64,000 nt of DNA from Halomonas sp. McH1-25. Lineage in GTDB: Bacteria; Pseudomonadota; Gammaproteobacteria; Pseudomonadales; Halomonadaceae. The notes under the pieces are model-generated. The model did not search any database. It was not told the DNA's origin and saw nothing but the letters and a program-made list of their open reading frames with translations. The translations under genes were made by a program, and so were the position numbers. Below, piece by piece: positions 52,487-60,482 of this stretch. Numbering within the stretch: position 1 is the stretch's first letter; every line of letters begins with the position of its first letter. Location: assembly GCF_022348165.1 (NCBI RefSeq), contig NZ_JAKRFI010000010.1:1-64000 (forward strand), in the 5' to 3' direction.

Positions 52487-53239
52487 ATGCCGTTATTCTC
52501 GTTGGAAGGACGTGTAGCCATGGTTACTGGCTGCAACAGGGGCCTGGGCCAGGCCATGGCAGTGGCGTTGGCCGAGGCCGGCGCCGACATCGTCGGCGTC
52601 AGCCGCCGCGAAGCCGACCAGACACGCCAGCGTGTCGAAGCATTGGGCAGGCGATATGTTTCCGTCGAAGCGGAACTGGGCAAGGATCGCCCCGCCGACA
52701 TCGTCGAACGCGCGATCACCCAGGCCGGCCAGATCGACATTCTCGTCAACAATGCCGGCATGATCCGGCGTGCGCCGGCCCTCGAATTCAGCGAGGACGA
52801 CTGGGACAGTGTGATCGACGTCAACCTGAAAGCCGCCTTCTTTCTTGCCCAGCATGCGGCGCGCCACATGATCGAACGCGGGACGGGCGGCAAGATCATC
52901 CATGTCGCCTCGATGCTGTCCTTTCAGGGCGGGATACGCGTGCCGTCGTACACCGCCAGCAAAAGCGGCATTCTCGGCCTGACACGCTTGATGGCCAATG
53001 AGTGGGCCTCCCAAGGCGTGAACGTCAACGCCATCGCACCGGGCTACATGGCCACCGACAACACGCAGGCCCTACGCGACGACCCGCAGAGAAGCGCCGA
53101 GATTCTCGGACGCATTCCTGCAGGTCGCTGGGGCAATCCGGACGATCTGGCCGGCGCCGCGGTATTCCTGGCCTCCTCGGCGTCGGACTATGTCCATGGT
53201 CACACCCTGGCGGTCGACGGCGGCTGGCTGGCGCGTTGA
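52487..53239 (+). CDS. kduD: Short-chain dehydrogenase, KduD-like (2-dehydro-3-deoxy-D-gluconate 5-dehydrogenase type)
   Basis: A 250-residue NAD-dependent short-chain dehydrogenase. MPLFSLEGRVAMVTGCNRGLGQAMAVALAEAGADIVGVS and NNAGMIRRAPALEFSEDDWDSVIDVNLK match KduD closely, and the triad lies in SMLSFQGGIRVPSYTASKSG. KduD interconverts 2-keto-3-deoxygluconate and its 5-keto form in hexuronate (pectin, alginate) catabolism. The start ATG has AAGGAGG seven bases upstream. No other hexuronate gene is nearby, so the substrate remains open. Confidence 0.8.
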   Translation: MPLFSLEGRVAMVTGCNRGLGQAMAVALAEAGADIVGVSRREADQTRQRVEALGRRYVSVEAELGKDRPADIVERAITQAGQIDILVNNAGMIRRAPALEFSEDDWDSVIDVNLKAAFFLAQHAARHMIERGTGGKIIHVASMLSFQGGIRVPSYTASKSGILGLTRLMANEWASQGVNVNAIAPGYMATDNTQALRDDPQRSAEILGRIPAGRWGNPDDLAGAAVFLASSASDYVHGHTLAVDGGWLAR

Positions 53240-53267
53240 TAACAGGCCGACCCGGGGCGTGCCCGCG

Positions 53268-53837
53268 TTACAGGACGCGTGGAAAGGTCTCCAAACCCCG
53301 AATGAAGCGTTTCTTGTATCCCTCGAACAGGGTGCGGTCCTGCTTGAAGGACTGCACCACGGCGCGCTCGTCGAAGCGCATCGGATTGGGCAGTTCTTCC
53401 GGCGACGTCGCTGGATGCACGTCGCTGATACCGACCCGGATCCCTTTCGATCCATCGAACCAACGCGCGATGCCGCAGCGGCGGAACATGGCTTCCTGCC
53501 CGGCATCGAGCGCATTGACCTTGAGCGGCGCCCGCGTTGCCAGCTCGGCAATCAGACGCTCCGTCGGCTTGGTCACGTCCGTCTCCAGGCCGGCCAACAT
53601 GGCCACCTCCATGCTCTGCCCCTGCTCGTCGAGCACCAGCAGCGCCAGCGCCGCCGGTTGCGAGGCATCGTCGACCAGGGCCAGCATACGTGCCGCATCC
53701 TGGCGAATCAGGACACTCAATGTCCCGGCAAAGGTCGCCAGGGGTGCAATACCCGCCTCATGGCCATACACTTCCGCGCACAATCTTGCGAGGCAGGCAT
53801 CGCGCTGCTGTTCGTTCTTGATATTGACTACTTTCAT
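53268..53837 (-). CDS. Uncharacterised protein, possible GNAT-like fold
   Basis: A 189-residue soluble protein with no motif I can assign. The pattern of alternating strands and helices (MLALVDDASQPAALALLVLDEQGQS, then VAMLAGLETDVTKPTERLIAELATRA) is reminiscent of a GNAT acetyltransferase but the acetyl-CoA loop (Q/RxxGxG/A) is missing. It is encoded convergently with the KduD-like gene and divergently from ugpQ; a GAG-type site precedes its ATG. Function unknown. Confidence 0.6.
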   Translation of the reverse strand: MKVVNIKNEQQRDACLARLCAEVYGHEAGIAPLATFAGTLSVLIRQDAARMLALVDDASQPAALALLVLDEQGQSMEVAMLAGLETDVTKPTERLIAELATRAPLKVNALDAGQEAMFRRCGIARWFDGSKGIRVGISDVHPATSPEELPNPMRFDERAVVQSFKQDRTLFEGYKKRFIRGLETFPRVL

Positions 53838-53981
53838 GTATCGATCTCTTACCTTCCACCGCGACGCGCTGACATAAAATCGCAGAAGCCTAGCATATCG
53901 GTGGAACGAACGCGCAGCTCTTGACGATCGTCGACGCTTCGCCGATGTTCTGCCACTGCGTAACGACTTTGGAACCTTGGC

Positions 53982-54731
53982 ATGAGCGACATTGCTTCCC
54001 GCATAGCCTTACCTGCGACCATTGCCCACCGCGGGCTTTCGGCGCACGCTCCCGAAAACACCCTGGCTGCCGTGAAGGCCGCGCGCGCCGCCGGCCATAC
54101 CTGGGTGGAACTCGATGTGCAGTTACTCGGGGATGGCACGCCGATCATCTGGCACGATGCCGGAGTACGTCGCTGCTCGAACGGTCGTGGCAAGCTCAGA
54201 AAACTGCACTGGGAGGCGGCGAGTCGACTGGATGTGGGACGCTGGTTCGATACCACGTTCAGCGGTGAACGCATGGCGACGCTGGAGGAGATGTTGGCCC
54301 TGCTCGCCGAACTGCGTATGGGCCTCAATCTGGAAATCAAGGTCAATCGCGGGCGCGATGCCGCTGCGCTGGTCGAGAGCGTCCTGCCCTCCGCCATGCA
54401 GGCGCTGCCCCCCGAACGGCTACTTGTGTCATCTTTCGATATGACCGCTCTCAACGCCATGCGTCGTCTCGTGCCCGATCCGCAGGCACTGGCGCTGGGC
54501 CTGCTCTACGAGAAGCTTCCCCGGGACTGGGAGGAACACGCCTCTCGACTCGGGGCCTTCAGCCTGCATCTCGACTGGCGGCGTCTCAAGCTTGCCCAGG
54601 CGCAGGCGGTCGCGGCCAGTCACTACCGCCTGCTCTGTTACACCGTGAACGACACGCAGGCCTACCAGCGTTTGTGCCAGTGGGGAGTGGATGCCGTCAT
54701 CAGCGACGATCCCGGACGCCTGACTCGCTAA
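53982..54731 (+). CDS. ugpQ: Glycerophosphodiester phosphodiesterase, cytoplasmic (UgpQ type)
   Basis: A 249-residue GDPD-family enzyme that hydrolyses glycerophosphodiesters to glycerol-3-phosphate and an alcohol. The active-site residues are in AHRGLSAHAPENT, VELDVQLLGDGTPIIWHDAGVRR (Glu, Asp, His) and LNLEIKV. There is no signal peptide, pointing to the cytoplasmic UgpQ rather than periplasmic GlpQ. Release of choline from glycerophosphocholine would feed the bet pathway, but no direct link is shown. Confidence 0.93.
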   Translation: MSDIASRIALPATIAHRGLSAHAPENTLAAVKAARAAGHTWVELDVQLLGDGTPIIWHDAGVRRCSNGRGKLRKLHWEAASRLDVGRWFDTTFSGERMATLEEMLALLAELRMGLNLEIKVNRGRDAAALVESVLPSAMQALPPERLLVSSFDMTALNAMRRLVPDPQALALGLLYEKLPRDWEEHASRLGAFSLHLDWRRLKLAQAQAVAASHYRLLCYTVNDTQAYQRLCQWGVDAVISDDPGRLTR

Positions 54732-54802
54732 GCTCGTTCAAGTTTCCGGCAGCTTGGCCGATAGACAATCGATGTATTTCATTGATACAGGCCAGGCTTG
54801 CC

Positions 54803-55627
54803 ATGAATGCATCCACCATGATCGGCATGGTCGTCAGTTGCCTGCTGCTCGCCAGCGTGCTGCTGTTCACCGCCGAAACCCCCGAAAGCTTCCTCAACCT
54901 GCCCGGGCTAGCCATCGTGCTCACCGGCACCCTGGCGGCCACGTTCATCAGCTACCCGTTGCGCGAGGTCGTTCGGGTGATCCGCCTGGTGGGCATCGTA
55001 TTCCGGCGCGAAAACACCTATACCCACGATGACATCAAGGAACTCGTCGACATTTCACGGCTCTGGTTCAAGGGCGACGTACGTGCGGTCGAGAAGGCCT
55101 TGGAGGGAACGCACAATCCGTTCCTGCGCACCGGTGTCCAGTTGGTCATCGCCAACACCAAGGAAGCGGAAATCCTCGACCTGCTGCGCTGGCGCATCAC
55201 CCGGCTCAAGGCACGCGAGCGCGCCGAGGCACAGATATTTCGCACCATGGCCGCCTACGCCCCGGCCTTCGGCATGATCGGGACGCTGGTCGGCCTGGTG
55301 AACATGCTCGAGGTCATGGATACCGGCGATCTCGCGTCGATAGGCCCACGCATGGCCGTGGCACTACTGACCACCTTTTACGGTATTCTGTTGGCCAATC
55401 TGATCTTCAAGCCGATCGCCGTGAAACTGGAGCGTCGCACCGAAGAACGCCTGATTGCCATGAACATGGTACTCGAGGGCATCTCGCTGATTTCCAAGCG
55501 TCGGCTCCCCTCGTTCATCGAGGAAACGCTGAACTCGTTCATGGCCAACCACAACGACGAGATCCGCGGGCCGATTCCCACGGAATCCGACAGCATCATC
55601 AACGCAAGAGTCCAGGCGCATGAGTGA
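54803..55627 (+). CDS. motA: Flagellar motor stator protein MotA/PomA-like
   Basis: A 274-residue stator subunit with four membrane helices (about residues 2-22, 32-54, 150-172 and 180-205). PGLAIVLTGTLAATFISYPLREV and AAYAPAFGMIGTLVGLVNMLEVMD hold the conserved prolines and the ion-path segment; the cytoplasmic loop between helices two and three has the charged rotor-facing residues. It overlaps motB by eight bases. The start is ATG at 54803; upstream frames lie within ugpQ. Confidence 0.9.
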   Translation: MNASTMIGMVVSCLLLASVLLFTAETPESFLNLPGLAIVLTGTLAATFISYPLREVVRVIRLVGIVFRRENTYTHDDIKELVDISRLWFKGDVRAVEKALEGTHNPFLRTGVQLVIANTKEAEILDLLRWRITRLKARERAEAQIFRTMAAYAPAFGMIGTLVGLVNMLEVMDTGDLASIGPRMAVALLTTFYGILLANLIFKPIAVKLERRTEERLIAMNMVLEGISLISKRRLPSFIEETLNSFMANHNDEIRGPIPTESDSIINARVQAHE

Positions 55628-56282
55628 CTTGGACCGGCAACAGGCCGACCTGCTCGGCGGCGACGTTGGCGGCGGCGAAGATGGCGAAAGCTGGCTGATG
55701 AGCTACCTCGACGTGCTGACGTTGCTGATCACCCTGTTCGTATTATTGCTGGCATTGGCCGGCCAGGGCTCCCCGGGCGCCACCGAGCCGGCCGCTGATG
55801 GCGATCTTGCCACGCCAACAACGCCCGCTACGTCACAGGCCCCGGCAATGAACGGCGTCCAGCCACGCCATGATGGCGTACTGCCCCAATTCGACGGCAT
55901 CACCGTATCGCGCAGCGCCCAGGGCCTGAATCTGCGCATTCAGGATCACCTGCTCTTCGATAGTGCCCAGGCGACCCTGACCGAGCCTGGCCGTCAAGTT
56001 CTCCAGGGCATCATCCCTCTACTGCAGCGCTCCAGTGGAGATATCTCCGTCGAGGGCCACTCGGATAGCCTGCCGATCGATACGCCGCGCTACCCATCCA
56101 ACTGGGAGCTTTCCAGCGCCCGCGCCAGTGCCGTTCTACGCTTTCTCGTGCAGCAAGGCATCGCTTCTCCTCGCCTGCGGGCCATTGGCTATGCCGACAC
56201 CCGTCCTCTGGCAGCGAACGATGACAGTGCCGGGCGTGCGACCAACCGGCGCGTCGAACTCGTGCTGCACGAAGTGCAGTGA
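55620..56282 (+). CDS. motB: Flagellar motor stator protein MotB-like (OmpA C-terminal domain)
   Basis: A 220-residue stator subunit. The single helix (about residues 30-48) contains the ion-binding Asp in SYLDVLTLLITLFVLLL, and a C-terminal OmpA-like domain (VEGHSDSLPIDTPRYPSNWELSSARA) anchors it to peptidoglycan. The linker of about 65 residues is rich in Pro, Thr and Ala. At 220 residues it is shorter than most MotB proteins. Whether it is driven by H+ or Na+ cannot be decided from sequence alone. Confidence 0.9.
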   Translation: MSDLDRQQADLLGGDVGGGEDGESWLMSYLDVLTLLITLFVLLLALAGQGSPGATEPAADGDLATPTTPATSQAPAMNGVQPRHDGVLPQFDGITVSRSAQGLNLRIQDHLLFDSAQATLTEPGRQVLQGIIPLLQRSSGDISVEGHSDSLPIDTPRYPSNWELSSARASAVLRFLVQQGIASPRLRAIGYADTRPLAANDDSAGRATNRRVELVLHEVQ

Positions 56283-56402
56283 CGGAACCGGCCGTATTTC
56301 ACCATCAGCGGCGTTTACTGCGAAGGCCTTTTTAGGTGTAGCTTTTCCATGCGCGATGATAGCCTTTCAAGCTCATAACAAACCGCTATCCCCGGATCCC
56401 TT

Positions 56403-57647
56403 ATGCAAACGTTGATGGGCCTGGTCGGCATTGCCGTCGTCTTGCTTCTAGCCGTTCTTCTTTCGGAAAACCGTCGTGCCATACGTTTGCGCACCGTGGC
56501 CGGCGCCCTTTTGATTCAGGCCGGGCTTGGGCTCTTGGTGCTTTACATTCCCTTTGGACAGCGTCTGTTGCTCGGCATGACGGAAGGCGTCCAGGCAGTC
56601 ATCAATAGCGCTCAGGCGGGCATGGATTTTATGTTCGGCGGGCTGGTCAGCGACACGATGTTCGACGTGTTCGGCGGCGGCGGGTTCGTTTTCGCCCTAC
56701 GCGTGCTACCGATTATCGTGTTCTTTTCCTCGCTGATTTCCGTGCTGTACTACCTGGGCATCATGCGTTGGGTGATCACTCTCATCGGCGGTGCCTTGCA
56801 CAAGCTTCTGAAAACCAGTCGCACCGAGTCGTTGTCGGCGGCCGCCAATATTTTCGTCGGCCAGACGGAGGCTCCCATCGTCGTCAGGCCTTTCCTCGCC
56901 GGCATGACCCGCTCGGAGTTGTTTGCCGTCATGGTCGGCGGTCTCGCTTCGGTCGCCGGCAGTGTGCTGGGCGGTTACGCCGCCATGGGCATCTCTCTGG
57001 AATATTTATTGGCGGCCTCTTTCATGGCGGCTCCTGGTGGCCTGCTGATGGCCAAACTGATCATTCCCGAAACCGAAACCCAGACCCAGGCGGTGCAAGA
57101 AGTCATCGAGGCGGGGGCAGACGAAAAGCCGGCCAACGTCATCGAAGCCGCCGCTACGGGGGCCGCTTCGGGCGTACAGTTGGCAATCAATGTCGGCGGT
57201 ATGCTGCTAGCCTTCATTGCACTGATTGCGCTTCTCAATGCCTGTCTCGGTTGGGTAGGCGGTTGGTTCGGTTATGGTGATGTAACACTGCAACTGCTGT
57301 TGGGCTATGTGTTTTCCCCTCTCGCCTTTCTCATTGGCGTTCCCTGGGAAGAAGCCATCCTGGCCGGCAGTTATATTGGCCAAAAACTGGTGCTCAATGA
57401 ATTCGTCGCCTTCGCCGACCTCGCCGGCGATCCGGGCGCGCTCAGTCCGCATGCGCAGGCCATCGTCGTGTTCGCCCTGTGCGGGTTCGCCAACTTGTCG
57501 TCGATTGCCATTCTCATGGGCGGGCTCGGCCTGATGGCACCCAATCGTCGTAGCGAGATTGCCAGACTCGGCCTCAAGGCGGTCGCCGCAGGTACTCTAT
57601 CCAACCTAATGAGCGCTGCGTTGGCCGGTTTCTTCCTTTCATTGTGA
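56403..57647 (+). CDS. NupC-family concentrative nucleoside transporter
   Basis: A 414-residue polytopic membrane protein of the CNT family. GGFVFALRVLPIIVFFSSLISVLYYLGIM, LSAAANIFVGQTEAPIVVRPF and the ASFMAAPGGLLMAKLIIPE block are family signatures; GVPWEEAILAGSYIGQKLVLNEFVA follows. It imports nucleosides with H+ or Na+. It is preceded by 120 bases after motB and followed by opgD, neither related in function. Which nucleosides it prefers cannot be told. Confidence 0.92.
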   Translation: MQTLMGLVGIAVVLLLAVLLSENRRAIRLRTVAGALLIQAGLGLLVLYIPFGQRLLLGMTEGVQAVINSAQAGMDFMFGGLVSDTMFDVFGGGGFVFALRVLPIIVFFSSLISVLYYLGIMRWVITLIGGALHKLLKTSRTESLSAAANIFVGQTEAPIVVRPFLAGMTRSELFAVMVGGLASVAGSVLGGYAAMGISLEYLLAASFMAAPGGLLMAKLIIPETETQTQAVQEVIEAGADEKPANVIEAAATGAASGVQLAINVGGMLLAFIALIALLNACLGWVGGWFGYGDVTLQLLLGYVFSPLAFLIGVPWEEAILAGSYIGQKLVLNEFVAFADLAGDPGALSPHAQAIVVFALCGFANLSSIAILMGGLGLMAPNRRSEIARLGLKAVAAGTLSNLMSAALAGFFLSL

Positions 57648-57707
57648 AATGACCTTAGATTAGGTAACCGTCCGCCACGGAACAACCACTGTCCAGGAAA
57701 GACACCG

Positions 57708-59321
57708 ATGAACAGACGCGACTTCCTGAAAGCCTCCAGTCTGATTGGCAGTAGTGCCTTTCTTCCCTTCGGCCCCCTATTCGCCGCCGTCGAGAACCAG
57801 ACCAAGTCGATTGGCCCCCGCGAGGCCTTCGATTACGCCTGGTTGAAGGGACTCGCCAGGACCCTGGCAACCCAGGACTACGAATCCCCCGAGGTCACAC
57901 TGCCCAAGCAGCTGCAGGACCTGACCTGGGACGATTATCAGTCCATTGTCTTCAAACCGGACCATGCCCTGTGGTCCGACATGGAGCAATCCAAGTTTCG
58001 CGCCCAGCTCTTCCACCTCGGGCTGTACTTCAAGAAGCCCGTACAGATATACGAGATCGTCAATGGTCAGGCTCAGGAAATCGCCTACGACCCGGCGATG
58101 TTCGCTTATGGAAAATCCGGCATCGATGGCGAGGCCCTCCCCGAAGACCTGGGCTTCGCCGGGTTCCGGCTCCATCACCAAAACGACTGGCAGCGGGACA
58201 TTGCCGCCTTCCTGGGCGCCAGCTATTTCCGCGCCGTGAGCAAGTCGATGCAGTACGGCATGTCCGCGCGCGGGCTGGCGATCGACACCGCTATGGACAG
58301 GCCGGAGGAATTTCCCGACTTCACGCGTTTCTGGCTCGAGCGGCCGGAACCGAACAGCGATGTCGTCAACGTCTACGCCTTACTGGAATCCCCCAGCATC
58401 ACCGGCGCCTACCGCTTCGCGATTACCGATGTCGACGGCGTCGTCATGGAAGTGGATGCCGCCCTCTATCCGCGTAAGAGTATCGAGCGCCTGGGCATCG
58501 CCCCGCTGACCAGCATGTACATGATCGGCGAGAACGACCGCGATGCGAACTGGGACTGGCGGCCGGAAATCCATGATTCCGATGGCCTCTCGATGCACAC
58601 CGGCAATGGCGAATGGCTGTGGCGCCCGCTCGTCAATCCGCGTCAGTTGCGCTTCAATTCCTATCAGGACAACAACCCCAAAGGGTTCGGCTTGATCCAG
58701 CGCGATCGCGATTTCGATCATTATCAGGACGATGGGGTGTTCTACGATCGTCGCCCCAGTGTATGGATCGAGCCCAAGGGCGACTGGGGCGCCGGGGCGA
58801 TCCAGTTGGTGGAGATCCCCACCCTGGATGAAACCTTCGACAACATCGTTGCATTCTGGAATCCCGAAGCGCAGGCGACGCCGGGAGAAGAGATGCTCTA
58901 CGGCTATCGAATCTTTTGGCGGGGGCGCCCTCCGGAAGAGCCCGAGCTGGCCCGCTGCGTGGCGACGCGCACCGGCCTCGGCGGGGTCGTCGGCCAGCGG
59001 CGCGAGTATTTCAGTTGGCGATTCGTCGTCGATTTTCAGGGCGGCCCCTTCCCGTTCAACGAAGGCGAGGACGTCAAGGTCGAGCCGGTCATCGACCATT
59101 CGGCTGGGCGTGTCGAGATCACTTCCGCGCGCCCCCTGGCCTCGATTCAGGGGTATCGGGCCATGTTCGATGTAGTGCCCCCAGATGATGGCACCGACCC
59201 GATCAATCTGCGCCTGTACCTGCAGACAAGCGAGGGTCGACCCTTGACCGAAACCTGGCTCTATCAGTGGACCCCGCCTCCCGCAGAAGAGCGCGAACTG
59301 CGCAATCCCGGCCACCTTTGA
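57708..59321 (+). CDS. opgD: Glucan biosynthesis protein OpgD/OpgG family (Tat-exported)
   Basis: A 537-residue periplasmic protein of the MdoG/OpgD family involved in osmoregulated periplasmic glucan branching. The N-terminus MNRRDFLKASSLIGSSA is a Tat signal, which marks OpgD rather than OpgG (Sec signal). FGYAWLKG-like residues (DYAWLKG), AKGFGLIQRDRDFDHYQDDG with NNPKGF, and PSVWIEPKGDWGAGAIQLVEIPT are conserved. The start follows AGGAAAG by six bases. The synthase opgH is not in the window. Confidence 0.9.
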   Translation: MNRRDFLKASSLIGSSAFLPFGPLFAAVENQTKSIGPREAFDYAWLKGLARTLATQDYESPEVTLPKQLQDLTWDDYQSIVFKPDHALWSDMEQSKFRAQLFHLGLYFKKPVQIYEIVNGQAQEIAYDPAMFAYGKSGIDGEALPEDLGFAGFRLHHQNDWQRDIAAFLGASYFRAVSKSMQYGMSARGLAIDTAMDRPEEFPDFTRFWLERPEPNSDVVNVYALLESPSITGAYRFAITDVDGVVMEVDAALYPRKSIERLGIAPLTSMYMIGENDRDANWDWRPEIHDSDGLSMHTGNGEWLWRPLVNPRQLRFNSYQDNNPKGFGLIQRDRDFDHYQDDGVFYDRRPSVWIEPKGDWGAGAIQLVEIPTLDETFDNIVAFWNPEAQATPGEEMLYGYRIFWRGRPPEEPELARCVATRTGLGGVVGQRREYFSWRFVVDFQGGPFPFNEGEDVKVEPVIDHSAGRVEITSARPLASIQGYRAMFDVVPPDDGTDPINLRLYLQTSEGRPLTETWLYQWTPPPAEERELRNPGHL

Positions 59322-59355
59322 ACGCCTGAAGACAGACTGGCGAGCCTTTCACCCT

Positions 59356-59389
59356 CCCGATATACTGTATTTAAATACAGTATATCGGG
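59356..59389. promoter_or_regulatory. 34-base perfect palindrome containing an SOS (LexA) box
   Basis: Positions 59356-59389 form an uninterrupted perfect palindrome, centred at 59372/59373. Its core TACTGTATTTAAATACAGTA fits the gammaproteobacterial LexA consensus CTGT-N8-ACAG very closely. It ends nine bases before the start codon of the radical SAM gene and lies 35 bases after opgD, so LexA bound here would overlap the promoter. The transcript could also fold into a hairpin serving as terminator for opgD. Confidence 0.8.
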
Positions 59390-59397
59390 TTACTTCC

Positions 59398-60465
59398 ATG
59401 CGTCATCCATCGCATAAACGCAAAGGACGCGGCGCCACCTTCGATCCGCACAATCGCTTTGCACCAACCTCTAGCGAAGCCGAAGACGACGGCTGGTGGC
59501 AGGAAGCGGCGATTGAGCGTCTTGCCACGACGGTACGCGACGAGCGCAGTAAGTCCGCGCTGTCCTGGAACGACTCGCCGGACCTGGGCTTCGATCGCTC
59601 CCTCAACCCCTACCGAGGCTGTGAGCACGGCTGTGTTTACTGCTTCGCGCGGCCCAGCCACGCCTACTGGGACCTGTCGCCGGGCATCGACTTCGAAACG
59701 CAACTGATCGCCCGGACAGGCTTGGTGGAGACATTGCGCGAAGAGCTCTGCAAACCGGGGTACGTGTGCCGTCCCATCAACATGTCCGGCAATACCGACT
59801 GCTACCAGCCCTTGGAGGCCGAGCGCCGCACGACACGTGCACTACTCGAATTGCTGTTGGAGTGCCGACATCCCGTGACCTTGGTTACCAAGAGCGCCTT
59901 GATCCTGCGTGATCTCGACCTGCTCGCAGCCTTGGCCCGGCAACGTCTGGTGCGCGTGTTCATCAGCCTGACGACACTAGACGACGATCTCAAACGCACA
60001 TTAGAGCCTCGTACGGCGTCGCCAGCCGCGCGCCTGAAGACGCTACGCTCCCTCAATCGGGCAGGCATTCCCGTCGGCGCGCTGATTGCACCGCTCATTC
60101 CGGGGTTGAACGATCACGAGTTGGAGCGTCTTCTCCAGGCGGCCAAGGACGCTGGGGCCGGGACAGCCGCCTGGGCATTGCTGCGTCTCCCCCATGAAGT
60201 CGCGCCACTATTCGAAGACTGGTTGAATACCCACTATCCCGAACGCGCCGGCAAAGTGATGAGCCTGATTCGCCAATGTCGTGGAGGGTCAAACTATGAC
60301 GCACGTTTCGGCCAGCGCATGCGTGGCCAGGGGGTATTCGCCGACATGCTCCGGCAACGCTTCGATAGCGCCTGCCGGCGTTTGGATCTGGGACACCACG
60401 CCGCTATGGGACTCGATTGCCACGCGTTTCGCCCACCCAACCGCCAGGCTGATCTGTTCGATTGA
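59398..60465 (+). CDS. PA0069-like radical SAM protein
   Basis: A 355-residue radical SAM enzyme. The iron-sulfur motif CEHGCVYC (CxxxCxxC) lies at about residues 75-82, in the block NPYRGCEHGCVYCFARPSHAYW characteristic of the spore-photoproduct-lyase-like PA0069 family. The following SGNTDCYQPLE and TLVTKSALILRD segments are also typical. The reaction is unknown. Upstream there is a near-consensus SOS box, so a role in DNA damage response or repair is plausible; this is inference from the regulatory site and distant kinship with SplB. Confidence 0.9.
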   Translation: MRHPSHKRKGRGATFDPHNRFAPTSSEAEDDGWWQEAAIERLATTVRDERSKSALSWNDSPDLGFDRSLNPYRGCEHGCVYCFARPSHAYWDLSPGIDFETQLIARTGLVETLREELCKPGYVCRPINMSGNTDCYQPLEAERRTTRALLELLLECRHPVTLVTKSALILRDLDLLAALARQRLVRVFISLTTLDDDLKRTLEPRTASPAARLKTLRSLNRAGIPVGALIAPLIPGLNDHELERLLQAAKDAGAGTAAWALLRLPHEVAPLFEDWLNTHYPERAGKVMSLIRQCRGGSNYDARFGQRMRGQGVFADMLRQRFDSACRRLDLGHHAAMGLDCHAFRPPNRQADLFD

Positions 60466-60482
60466 CGGCAATGGATGGCGCT

